Assembly: GCF_001618865.1 (NCBI RefSeq) | Contig: NZ_CP015136.1 | Span: 903,001-967,000 of the forward strand | Direction of reading: 5' to 3' | DNA: 64,000 nucleotides | Origin: Luteitalea pratensis | Lineage (GTDB): Bacteria > Acidobacteriota > Vicinamibacteria > Vicinamibacterales > Vicinamibacteraceae | Shown: piece by piece, positions 54,260-62,663 of the stretch | Numbering within the stretch: position 1 is the first letter of the stretch | How the letters are laid out: every line of letters begins with the position of its first letter | The notes under the pieces: model-generated | What the model was told of the DNA's origin: nothing | Database searches by the model: none | Seen by the model: only the letters and a program-made list of their open reading frames with translations | Translations under genes and position numbers: made by a program

Positions 54260-56821
54260 TCACCCCGTGCGGCCGGACTTCAGGGCAACTGCGTGGCGTT
54301 CGAAGGCCCGTTCACGGCGTGCGGCTGGCATGGCCGGGCTGTCTGGGACAGCACGCCTGATGGTCAGTCGCGCAGTCCCGTGGTTGCCGCTATGGAACCG
54401 TTGTGGCTCATAGAAGAAGAGCGGATCGATGGGCGACACCGAGTCGTTGGCGAACACGAACAGCTCGCCGGCATGAGGCGCCGTGAACTCGCCTCGGTAG
54501 AGCTGAGACTCGTTGTGCCACTGCATCTCCAGGGGATAGATGTGCACGCTGTCGAACTGGAAGGGTCGGGGTGGCTGGCGAATCTCGATCATCGGCTGGA
54601 GATACCTGGCCTCGATGACGCGACGGAACGGCACGCCGAGGTAACCCACGAGTCCCAGCTCCGCCGCGGTAAGTCCGACCGGGTCTGTCGCCGCTGTACC
54701 GTCGAACCATTTCTCCTTCACCGTCATCTCGACGATGTAGCGCGTGTTCTCGACGGCCTTCGCAGGGACCGAGTAACACGGCGTCCGGGTCGAGAAATCC
54801 ATCTCGTGCCGATCGAGGTCCGGCAGCGCGCTGCCGTTGGACTTGCACAGCGTCTCGCCGCTTTCCAGCCATGGCAGTTCTATTTGTGTCAGGAGTGCGG
54901 CGCCCGCCCACAGCGCCACGATGGCAATAACCGGGGTGACGGCGACATTCGGCAGGAACTTCCACTTGAACGCCTGCACGGCGCGCTGATAGGTCGTCGA
55001 GGTACGGATGCGCTCCAACCGCGTCGGTGCCGTGGGCGGGGCGACTGGCCCGTGTGGTGTCGTGGCATCTCGCCAGATGGCTCTCGCTCGATCGCGGAGG
55101 CTCAGCTCGCAGGCCGAACTGTGCCACATCAGTGCGCTGATTAGCGCCGCCACGATCAGGAAATAGGCCGGGTTATCCGCGAAAGAGTCGACCCAGAACC
55201 GCAGGAAGGCCGGCGTGACGAGGAGCGCCAGGCGCAGCACACCATCGATCCACGTGCGGCCATCGGCCAGCACCGGCGACTCGGGCACCTTGTCCGCCCA
55301 GAAGGGCATGGTCACGAGCAGCAACGTCAGGCCGACGGTCACGAAATACGTCACGCGCCGGCGCCAGACAAGATCCCAGACCGCTTCCATCGCCATGGCT
55401 CGCGCCCGAGTGGCCTCCGGCTCGGCCAGTCGGGCGCGCAGCGCGGCGCTCACCATCGGATGCACGTTTCCATTGTCGGCAAGCCGCCCATCGTCGGCAG
55501 GCCGCCCATCATCGCTATCGGGCTGCGGCGCGTTCTCTCCCTCGACCTGCGGCGGAAACACCTCGAAGTGCTCGGGCAGCGTGATCGGCGCGTATCGATC
55601 CGTCCCGTTCGCGATCCGCGCGACGACGCTTTCGTGGACCCTGACGTGCGTGAGCAGTCCCTTGGGGTGGCCATCGACCGTCACGATCGCGGGATCACGC
55701 AAGCTGTACGTCCGCGCGTCCACGGGATGGAGCCACGCGGCAATCTTTCGCGGCTGATACCGATAGTACGAGCCGACCCCATGCCGGCTGTCGTGAATGG
55801 GTCCGGCGCTACTCGCCAGCGCCACGAACCGCGACTTGATCGTGTCCAGCGTCCGAAGGCCGGCCTTCTCGGCCTCTTCCATCATCCACAGGAGCGAGAC
55901 GAAACTGAGACTCTCGTCCGGGTACCCGCCGCCGACGTCCGAATGCATCCCCGTGAACCACACCTGTTGAAGGCGTCCCGCGGGCATGCCGGCCGACTCT
56001 TCGTGAACCTCGTCCCACAGCAGTGGCTGGAACGCGTCACGTTCGTCGTCGAGCGCCAGGGCATGACGCGCACAGACGACCTTCTTGTTCAGTTGGTAGT
56101 CGGGCATGCTGAGGGGGAAGATCCAGTTGTCGATGGCGCGGGTCACTTCGGCAAAAGGACCGCCGTAGGCCGCGACCGTATCCCAGACGCCGACAAAACG
56201 GATCGGCGGCGCGAGGTTCTGTTTCGCATCGTATGAACTACGGCCCTTCCTTCGATCCCGCCATGATGTGATCCCGTCTCGGAGTTGCCGAAGGAACCTA
56301 GTCGGCCAGGTCAGTTTGCGGGGCAGCCAGTTCTTTCTGAACGAACGGTACGCTTCGCGGCTGAGGCGATTCAACTCGGCCTCGCGGTCCGATTGCACCA
56401 GCCCCTCGGCCGCGATGAGGGCGACGGCGAGGCGCATCGTGAACGCTCCCCGGCTGAAGCCGAAGCCGTAGATCTCGTCGCCGGTCTTGTAGTTTCGGCA
56501 CACGTACTTGTAGATATCGAGGACGTTGCGTCGCAGGCCCCAGCCGAATGCGCCACCGAGGACGGCCAGCGGCTTGAACCCCGACGTGCCGACGCCGTCG
56601 TCGTAGTAGGAAATCTGGGGACGCTTGCCCGGAGGTGCCGGCCCGAGATCCACGGCCTCGTACATGCGCCAGACATTTGTCTTGAACAGCTTGGCGCTGC
56701 TGTTTCCGGTGCCATCCGAGAACAGGACGATGGCCTTCGGGCCCGGCAGGGGCGGCATGGTCGCCGCGGCGTCGTGAATGGGCCGCGTGTCGTCGGCGGG
56801 TGTCGTCGTTGTGTCAGGCAT
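54260..56821 (-). CDS. DUF2235 (Tle1-like) hydrolase with membrane segments
   Basis: An 853-residue protein. The N-terminal 400 residues are a DUF2235 alpha/beta hydrolase as in type VI phospholipase effectors, with ALVLFSDGTGNSS-like IVLFSDGTGNSS, the Ser nucleophile in GFGFSRGAFTMRL and the Asp/His region GMHSDVGGGYPD. The second half has about four membrane helices (YFVTVGLTLLLVTMPFWA, AYFLIVAALISALMWH, VAVTPVIAIVALWAGAALL) and a beta-rich C-terminus. A Gln/Asp/Gly repeat (DDGRPADDGRLADNG) lies between them. No VgrG, Hcp or immunity-like gene is nearby. Start at 56821 chosen over 56845; neither has a strong ribosome site. Confidence 0.85.
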   Translation of the reverse strand: MPDTTTTPADDTRPIHDAAATMPPLPGPKAIVLFSDGTGNSSAKLFKTNVWRMYEAVDLGPAPPGKRPQISYYDDGVGTSGFKPLAVLGGAFGWGLRRNVLDIYKYVCRNYKTGDEIYGFGFSRGAFTMRLAVALIAAEGLVQSDREAELNRLSREAYRSFRKNWLPRKLTWPTRFLRQLRDGITSWRDRRKGRSSYDAKQNLAPPIRFVGVWDTVAAYGGPFAEVTRAIDNWIFPLSMPDYQLNKKVVCARHALALDDERDAFQPLLWDEVHEESAGMPAGRLQQVWFTGMHSDVGGGYPDESLSFVSLLWMMEEAEKAGLRTLDTIKSRFVALASSAGPIHDSRHGVGSYYRYQPRKIAAWLHPVDARTYSLRDPAIVTVDGHPKGLLTHVRVHESVVARIANGTDRYAPITLPEHFEVFPPQVEGENAPQPDSDDGRPADDGRLADNGNVHPMVSAALRARLAEPEATRARAMAMEAVWDLVWRRRVTYFVTVGLTLLLVTMPFWADKVPESPVLADGRTWIDGVLRLALLVTPAFLRFWVDSFADNPAYFLIVAALISALMWHSSACELSLRDRARAIWRDATTPHGPVAPPTAPTRLERIRTSTTYQRAVQAFKWKFLPNVAVTPVIAIVALWAGAALLTQIELPWLESGETLCKSNGSALPDLDRHEMDFSTRTPCYSVPAKAVENTRYIVEMTVKEKWFDGTAATDPVGLTAAELGLVGYLGVPFRRVIEARYLQPMIEIRQPPRPFQFDSVHIYPLEMQWHNESQLYRGEFTAPHAGELFVFANDSVSPIDPLFFYEPQRFHSGNHGTARLTIRRAVPDSPAMPAARRERAFERHAVALKSGRTG

Positions 56822-57274
56822 AAGATGCGCTCGAGGACTGGCCACTGATTGGCGATATCAGCGCCGTGGCGGTGACGCAGCCGTCGTGGCTCACGTCGTG
56901 GGAGACCGTTCGCCGGCTGACGCGTACATGCTCCGCATCTGGATCGGATCTGCCCTCGTAGCCTTGAACGCTATGACTGCCGGGTTCGTACAGGCCCGTG
57001 ACGGCCCAGGGATCGGCGAGCATCTTGGTAGGGGGGCGTTCCCATGGCGCGCGGCCTGCCCTGATTGCTCCCTGCGGTGTAGCAAGCGAGGTCGATGCGC
57101 CGTGCGCCTTGCACGCAATGGCCAAGGCCCGAGGCGATCCTGGCCAGGGCCGATCGTTTCAACGCGGAGGCAGATTCCAGGTTCGGGTCTCAGGCAGGGC
57201 CTGGGCCGAGGGCACAGCCAGAATTCTCGGCCGTTGTCCGTGCGCAGGGCCTGCGTACGGCACAATGGGCTCCG
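56822..57274. other. Intergenic stretch without recognised gene
   Basis: This 453-base stretch before tadA contains no coding signal I trust. I looked for the SRP RNA core (GGAAGCAGC-like), often near tadA, and did not find it. It must hold the divergent promoters of tadA and the DUF2235 gene. Confidence 0.5.
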
Positions 57275-57769
57275 ATGGGTTCACCCGACGTGTCGTCGGC
57301 TCACGCGATCGACTACATGCGTGAAGCAGTGCGCCTGGCCGGCACCGCGGCCGCACTGGGCGAAGTGCCGGTCGGTGCCGTGGTCGTCCGCGACGGCGTG
57401 ATCATCGGCCGTGGCTACAACCGTCCCATTAGCGGCGTCGACCCGACGGCGCACGCCGAGATCGTGGCCCTGCGACAGGCTGCCGCGTACGTCGGCAACT
57501 ATCGGCTTACGGGTGCGGATCTCTACGTGACCGTCGAGCCCTGCACCATGTGCGCGGGCGCGCTCGTGCATGCGCGTATCGCCCGGCTCGTGTTCGGCAC
57601 ACGCGAGCCCAGGGCCGGTGCGGTCATCTCCACGGGACAGGTGCTCGCCGTCGCCGGGCTGAACCATCGCGTCGAGGTCATCGAGGGCGTCCTGGGCGAT
57701 GAGGCGCAACGGCTCATGGTGGAGTTCTTTCGAGAACGCCGAACGCCGACTTGTCCGCCGAAGCCCTAA
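57275..57769 (+). CDS. tadA: tRNA adenosine(34) deaminase
   Basis: A 164-residue zinc deaminase that converts A34 to inosine in tRNA-Arg(ACG). It has the catalytic HAE ([14 protein letters not shown]) and the [14 protein letters not shown] zinc site. ATG at 57275 is used; a further ATG at 57317 starts the conserved part directly. tRNA-Arg(ACG), its substrate, is encoded 3.2 kb upstream. Confidence 0.95.
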   Translation: MGSPDVSSAHAIDYMREAVRLAGTAAALGEVPVGAVVVRDGVIIGRGYNRPISGVDPTAHAEIVALRQAAAYVGNYRLTGADLYVTVEPCTMCAGALVHARIARLVFGTREPRAGAVISTGQVLAVAGLNHRVEVIEGVLGDEAQRLMVEFFRERRTPTCPPKP

Positions 57770-57850
57770 CGAAGGCGGAACACCGAACGCTGAAGCTTTC
57801 GACATTCCGGCATTCCAGCAGTCCGGCATTTCGTTAATGCTGGTCGTCCT

Positions 57851-58237
57851 TCACGCGTGCGACTCGCGCACGGGCGCAGCGATCCACCACGTGTTGCCAT
57901 TCGCATCGTTCACGCCGGCGTTGCGGTGGCCATACGGCTTGTCTTCGGGTTTGCTCTCTTCGGTGCCGCCTGACGCCAGCGCCTGCGCCCACGTGGCATC
58001 CACATCGTCGACCCACAGGTAAAGGGCACAGGGCCGCGCCGGCCATTCGGGGCCGCACTGGCCGAGCATCACGAGCGAGTCGCCGATGGTGACTTCGGCA
58101 TGCATCACCCGGCCATCGGGCGTGCGGCTGCAGTGTCGGACGGTCCCGGCAAACGCGGCCTCGAGGAACCGCAGTTGCGCGTCGGCGTCGTTCACGAGCA
58201 GGTATGGAGTGACTGTGCGGTAGGTCGTGTCGGTCAT
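57851..58237 (-). CDS. VOC-family (glyoxalase/PhnB-like) protein
   Basis: A 128-residue protein. It shows TPYLLVNDADAQLRFLEAAF, VMHAEVTIGDSLVMLGQ and YGHRNAGVNDANGNTWWIA, the pattern of PhnB-like vicinal oxygen chelate proteins. Its ligand and reaction are unknown. It is not coupled to its neighbours. Confidence 0.85.
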   Translation of the reverse strand: MTDTTYRTVTPYLLVNDADAQLRFLEAAFAGTVRHCSRTPDGRVMHAEVTIGDSLVMLGQCGPEWPARPCALYLWVDDVDATWAQALASGGTEESKPEDKPYGHRNAGVNDANGNTWWIAAPVRESHA

Positions 58238-58325
58238 GGCCTTATCGTCGCGCACCGGGCGCACTCGAGGCTTGGAGGAATTTGACCTCTGTCCGCCGTA
58301 GCGAGCGGAGGCGGATGGCGCTACT

Positions 58326-59000
58326 TCACACCCGGAGCTCCTCGAGCTTGCGCAGTTGCCGCCCATCGCCGTCGAAGTTGTCCGGCGCGAGCCAACGCTC
58401 GTAGCTTGTCTTCAGCGTCGGCCAATCCGAATCAAGGATGGAGAACCATGCCGTGTCTCGGTTCTGCCCCTTGACCACCATGTGCTGGCGGAAGATCCCC
58501 TCGAAGGTGAAGCCGAAGCGCAGCGCCGCCCGCTTTGACGGCACGTTGCGGTCGTTGCACTTCCATTCGAATCGGCGGTACCCGAGTGTGTCGAACGCAT
58601 ACGTGGCGAAGAGATACAGCGCCTCTGTGGCCACGCGTGTGCGTGCAATGGCTGGCCCCCACAGCACGTGACCGATTTCGATGACGCCATGAACGGGATC
58701 GATGCGCAGCAGGGCCTGACGTCCTTCCGCGCGTCCGGTTGCCTTGTCGATGACCGCGAAGAACAGCGGGTCGTCGGCGCCGACGGCGCGTTCCATCCAG
58801 ATGCGGAAGTCGTGGGAGTCAGCCGGCACCTCATCCCACAGATACGCAAAACGTGCCTCCGCGCCAGGCTGCCGAGCCGAGTCGAACAAGTCCGCCTCGT
58901 GCCGTTCGATGGTCAACGGTTCCAGGCGTGCGTACCGTCCGTCGAGCAGGACGCGCCCCGGTCGTGGGACGCCCGCCCAATGCGAGAGAGCCTTAGTCAC
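58326..59000 (-). CDS. GNAT acetyltransferase (RimJ/RimL-like)
   Basis: A 224-residue N-acetyltransferase: LDGRYARLEPLTIERH, GVIEIGHVLWGPAIARTRVA (acetyl-CoA loop) and RFEWKCNDRNVPSKRAALR are family blocks. GTG at 59000 has GAGGG upstream and avoids overlap with the AraC gene; a start at 59036 would overlap it. It is 7 bases from the AraC gene end, so the two are probably an operon. Confidence 0.87.
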   Translation of the reverse strand: MTKALSHWAGVPRPGRVLLDGRYARLEPLTIERHEADLFDSARQPGAEARFAYLWDEVPADSHDFRIWMERAVGADDPLFFAVIDKATGRAEGRQALLRIDPVHGVIEIGHVLWGPAIARTRVATEALYLFATYAFDTLGYRRFEWKCNDRNVPSKRAALRFGFTFEGIFRQHMVVKGQNRDTAWFSILDSDWPTLKTSYERWLAPDNFDGDGRQLRKLEELRV

Positions 59001-59007
59001 ACTACCC

Positions 59008-59850
59008 TCATCCGTCGACACGCATGCCGTCAGCATCCAGGAACGTGACGTGATTGCGGTGGGGCGTGCGGTGGTCGAGGTACGCCGAGGGCGGCAGCCC
59101 GGCGAAGGCGCGGAACTCGTGGATCAGGTGGGACTGATCCGAGAACCCGCAATCGGCCGCGATGGCGGCCCAGTCCTCGGCGGCGCCGCGGTGGGCAACG
59201 GCAATCGCGCGCTGGAAGCGACGCACGCGGCAGAACCGCTTCGGTGTGAGTCCGACCTGGGCAGTGAAGCGATCGATGAGGTGACGGGCGCTCACCCCCG
59301 CGGCGGCGACGGCGTCGCCCACTGTCGTCACGGCCGCGCGGCGCGCGAAGGCGTCAAGCGCGCATGCGACCGATGGATGCAGAGGCGCTTCGCGCCAGTG
59401 GGCGAGGAGTGCCGTTTCGAGCACGTCGAGGCGGGCGTCGGCGGTACGGGCCTCGAGCAGGCAGGCGCGCAGGCGATCGATAGCGCGAGTGCCCCATAGG
59501 GCGTCGAGCGGTGCTTCGGTCTCGGCGAACTCCGCCGCCGGCGCTGCCAGGAGCGACGGCAGGCCTCCAGGGGCGATGCAGGCGCCCACGACGTCGTATT
59601 GTTCGTCGGTGTCGATGATGCCGTAGCGGGTGCTGGGGCCGCACAGCACGGAACCGGAAGACTCGACGACGGCGAAGCCACGTGCCTCGTCGTAGCCGCG
59701 CGTGCGGTCCTCGGCGAGGTTGATCACGATCTGGGCCGTGCCGGTCGGAAGCACCCGCTCCAGCCGGCGTGGCCCAGGCTTGGCCGTCACGGTCCACAGG
59801 ACCGTGACGCATGCGTCAAGCGGCGGCCGCGGGCGCCTGGCGTGGAGCAT
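59008..59850 (-). CDS. AraC-family transcriptional regulator
   Basis: A 280-residue regulator with a C-terminal AraC HTH pair (about 165-265, VGDAVAAAGVSARHLIDRFT, DWAAIAADCGFSDQSHLIHE) and an N-terminal domain of the DUF6597 type (LERVLPTGTAQIVINLAED). It probably controls the downstream acetyltransferase gene. Ligand unknown. Confidence 0.88.
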   Translation of the reverse strand: MLHARRPRPPLDACVTVLWTVTAKPGPRRLERVLPTGTAQIVINLAEDRTRGYDEARGFAVVESSGSVLCGPSTRYGIIDTDEQYDVVGACIAPGGLPSLLAAPAAEFAETEAPLDALWGTRAIDRLRACLLEARTADARLDVLETALLAHWREAPLHPSVACALDAFARRAAVTTVGDAVAAAGVSARHLIDRFTAQVGLTPKRFCRVRRFQRAIAVAHRGAAEDWAAIAADCGFSDQSHLIHEFRAFAGLPPSAYLDHRTPHRNHVTFLDADGMRVDG

Positions 59851-59976
59851 GGGAGAAAGCCTACCGCACTGGAAGTGCGGCGGCTCAGCCGAGGCTCGGG
59901 CATCGGCGTCCGGCCGAGCCGCTCTGGCTGGGCTCGATGTAAGGCCCGTGGTAAAATTCGGAGTCCTACCTCGCGC

Positions 59977-60067
59977 GGAGAGGTACCGAAGTGGTCATAA
60001 CGGGGGCGCCTCGAAAGCGTCTAGTCGGGAAACCGGCACGTGGGTTCGAATCCCACCCTCTCCGCCA
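59977..60067 (+). tRNA. tRNA-Ser (anticodon CGA)
   Basis: The acceptor GGAGAGG/CCTCTCC, a long variable arm (CTAGTCGGGAAACCGGC), the anticodon loop CTCGAAA with CGA, T-arm GTTCGAATCC and an encoded CCA are present. Mobile-element remnants begin right after it, so its 3' end may have been an integration site. Confidence 0.95.
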
Positions 60068-60131
60068 ACTCACACCTCCAGCGCCACGGCGTTCCCACCT
60101 ACTTGGATGAACGCAAGTTGAGGGCAATTCC

Positions 60132-60716
60132 TTACAGGCAGTCGGTAGACGAGTCGCGAAGGACCTCGTAGCTTCCTGAATGCCGACGGCCCGAGGGTGA
60201 AGTGCTCTGGCGGTTCTGATCCGGCCTAAACCACGCGGTGTCCGGCGATTCCTCGCGGATCACTTCGACGACCGTTTGATGGAACTCGTTGACGACGCGC
60301 AGGTCGACCAGCGTCTTCGAGATCGAGAGCTGGAGCCCGAGCTGCTGGCGAACCTCCCTGGCGAGCTTCAGGATCACGTCTGCCAAAGCGCCGCGATCGC
60401 CTCCTTCGCGGCGCGCCTGTTGGACGGCCCACCCGAGTTCCTCGTCGATCACCCGTTGGACACGTTCCAGGCGGGCGGTGGCCGAGAGCTTTTCTTCGAC
60501 GATCTCATTGGCGCGTTCCAGGGCGACGACCCGCGAGGTGAGGTGACGCATCCGTTTGAGCCGCTGATGGATGGCGGGTTCTCTGACACCGAAGTGTCGA
60601 GCGGCGGCAGCCTGGGAGTGCCCGGCGTCGAGGTAGGTTCGCAGGTCAGCGTCCGAGACTTTTGGGGACCGCCATGACTGTACTTTTCCTGAAGCAAAGT
60701 GAAGGTCGCTCGACAC
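60132..60716 (-). CDS. Phage-like HTH protein (small-terminase-type)
   Basis: A protein of up to 194 residues with an N-terminal HTH (SDADLRTYLDAGHSQAAAAR, FGVREPAIHQRLKRM), a helical middle and a C-terminal block (LVDLRVVNEFHQTVVEVIRE). It resembles small terminase or other phage DNA-binding proteins; this is family-level inference. The N-terminus is doubtful. An ATG at 60675 with an AGGAAAAG site starts MAVPK, and an extra A in the AAAA run just after it breaks that frame; removing it gives MAVPKVSDADLRTYL. Confidence 0.6.
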   Translation of the reverse strand: MSSDLHFASGKVQSWRSPKVSDADLRTYLDAGHSQAAAARHFGVREPAIHQRLKRMRHLTSRVVALERANEIVEEKLSATARLERVQRVIDEELGWAVQQARREGGDRGALADVILKLAREVRQQLGLQLSISKTLVDLRVVNEFHQTVVEVIREESPDTAWFRPDQNRQSTSPSGRRHSGSYEVLRDSSTDCL

Positions 60717-61085
60717 CCTCAGCCGTCGGCTTTATCGCTGATCCTGTTCGTCCGGTCAGGATCCCTTTGGCGCGTCGACCGGCTGGCTGCGGACGATCAG
60801 CCGGCCGAAGCCCGTGGGTAGTGGCCGCTCGAAATCGCCTCGAACATCTGCGCCCTCACTCCCCACCGATCAGCAGGCTGCAGCTGCGACCTGCGTCCGT
60901 TGGGGAGGCTTACGAGCCAGCCGAGGCCTCAGCAACCCCTGCAACACGATCCAAGCGCATGATGCACGGCTTCGGTCGGTTTGTCAGGATCCCCCGCAGG
61001 CTACGCTGCCTCGACGACCGCGGAAGGAAGTGTGGTCTGCTCGGGCAGGCGATCGCAGCCGCCCGGCGCAGGGCGGGTGCGCAAT
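60717..61085. other. Stretch without recognised gene
   Basis: No supported coding region or RNA gene. It lies between two phage/recombinase remnants and is probably decayed mobile DNA. Confidence 0.4.
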
Positions 61086-61500
61086 TCATGCGGCGACGAT
61101 GTAATCGCTGTCGCCCACAATGGTTACGTGCCCCCCAACCATCACAGCTTGCAGCGAGAGGTCGCCCGTTTCTGGCGACCTCTTCGCATTTGTAGCCGCC
61201 CCCAGCATCGCCGCCAGATTCCCTTTCAGTTCGATTTGGAGTGGCCCTGGCTCGGCGTCAGGACGATAGCGTCGATGAGAGCACGAAGCGCCTCAGAGGC
61301 TTCCGTGCGGGTCCCCGGTTGCTCCCAGGGCCTGTGCGAGAACGGTGACCTTTTGGCAGTACAGACTCGCGTGTAGCGTCTCCTGCTGGAGCGTGGACAG
61401 CCTCTCGGCCAGCCGGCGGCCGTCGCCCAGACAGACCGGCGAGACTGGCGGGCCGCCTCCGCGAGTCCAACGGCCACGGCGCTCCAAGCAGGCGCGGCGG
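61086..61500 (-). pseudogene. C-terminal remnant of a large serine recombinase
   Basis: Minus-strand frames encode TRTEASEALRALIDAIVLTP, then in another frame LQIELKGNLAAMLGAAT and KRSPETGDLSLQ before a stop at 61086. This is the C-terminal end of site-specific recombinases of the resolvase/large serine type. An upstream piece (YCQKVTVLAQALG) is in yet another frame. Several frameshifts make it inactive. It supports a former integrative element beside tRNA-Ser. Confidence 0.7.
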
Positions 61501-61742
61501 CAAAGCTCGATGCGACCCTGACGCGTTTAGAGGTCTCAGACAGGGCCTCACCGGACGCCAGCGTGAATGTGATGGGCGGTTTTGCTGAGGAGAGAAGTGA
61601 GCCTAAATTCCGCCAGTTGGAACCAACTGACAAGACTGGCGTCGTCGTGTCGATTTGAGTGCCGTTCTTGCTGGTCGCGCATCTCTGCACGATCTCTGAA
61701 GCCGGCGAACCCGATTACGATTAGGCTCCCATGGAGGGTCTA

Positions 61743-62207
61743 GTGATACGAACGTCGATCATCGCGGCGCTCCTGCTATCGACTGTCTTGACCGGTATCG
61801 CGCAGCAGCAGAGCGTGCGGACACGAGATGCAACGAGCACCGAACAGGCCGTTCAGCAGCAGGATCAGGAGCGGATTCGCGCGCAGATCACTGCCGACAC
61901 CATCGCGCTTCGCCGAATCTATGCCGATGACTTTCTCGGCATCGGTCCGACCGGCGTCGTGCGCAACAAGACAGAGGTCATCGCTGACTTCACAGCGCAT
62001 ACCCTGACGTACCAATCGATTACCACCGCCGAGGTTCGCGTGCGCGTCTATGGAAATACCGCGGTGGAAACCGGTCGCTCGACGATGGTCGGACAGGATA
62101 GGGGCAAGGCCGTTCCCCGCGAAAATCGTTTCACGCGCGTCTGGACCATGGCGGACGGGAGGTGGCAGCTGGTGGCTAACCACTATTCGCCGATGACCCC
62201 CCAATAG
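61743..62207 (+). CDS. Exported SnoaL/DUF4440-like (NTF2-fold) protein
   Basis: A 154-residue protein with a signal peptide (IRTSIIAALLLSTVLTGIAQ) and an NTF2-like fold: RIYADDFLGIGPTGVVRNK, AEVRVRVYGNTAVETGRS, FTRVWTMADGRWQLVANHYS. GTG at 61743 is preferred because GGAGGG sits 5 bases upstream; an ATG at 61731 is also in frame. These proteins act as small ketosteroid-isomerase-like enzymes or binding proteins; the role is unknown. Confidence 0.82.
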   Translation: MIRTSIIAALLLSTVLTGIAQQQSVRTRDATSTEQAVQQQDQERIRAQITADTIALRRIYADDFLGIGPTGVVRNKTEVIADFTAHTLTYQSITTAEVRVRVYGNTAVETGRSTMVGQDRGKAVPRENRFTRVWTMADGRWQLVANHYSPMTPQ

Positions 62208-62663
62208 GAATCATGCGGTTCTGGCGTCTGAGATGACGCCTCAATGCGAGGCTGCGCTACGCGCGCGAATTTCTTCGTCGTCTACCGAGTGGACAGCCAT
62301 CTGAGCCACCGGAAAGCAGGGCGGCTGCCTCCAACGGCGTCAACGCCCGCAGAGGTATATCGGCATTCTGGCCTGTCCGTCCGCCATGCCACCGAACGGG
62401 AACGTGGGGGTTACCACCCCGATCGACAACAGGAACGCAGCCAGGAAGATCTTTCGGAATCGAAGGAGCGCTGATGAATGTTGGCAATTCCGCTGGAAAG
62501 TCGCGAAACGAACCTTACCGGAATCGCCAGACTGTAAAGCATGCTGACCAGTGAGCGCGGGACTGGCGCTGACGGCAAGAGTTCATCGTTCGGTACTCAC
62601 TCTCAAACCATGCGCGGGGCCTGTGGCCGCAAGGTCTAGCAGCCCGTGGCGCAAGTCACTGAC
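62208..62663. other. Stretch without clear gene before the transposase
   Basis: On the minus strand a short frame reads FRKIFLAAFLLSIGVVTP, like a signal peptide of a small exported protein, but there is no start codon and it ends soon after. The bases near 62640 (CAGCCCGTGGCGCAAG) could be the inner or outer end of the IS element; its partner is outside the window. Confidence 0.35.

Noticed and set aside
56822-57274. Possible SRP RNA (ffs) next to tadA
   Set aside because: The conserved GGAAGCAGC core and surrounding stem were not found on either strand.
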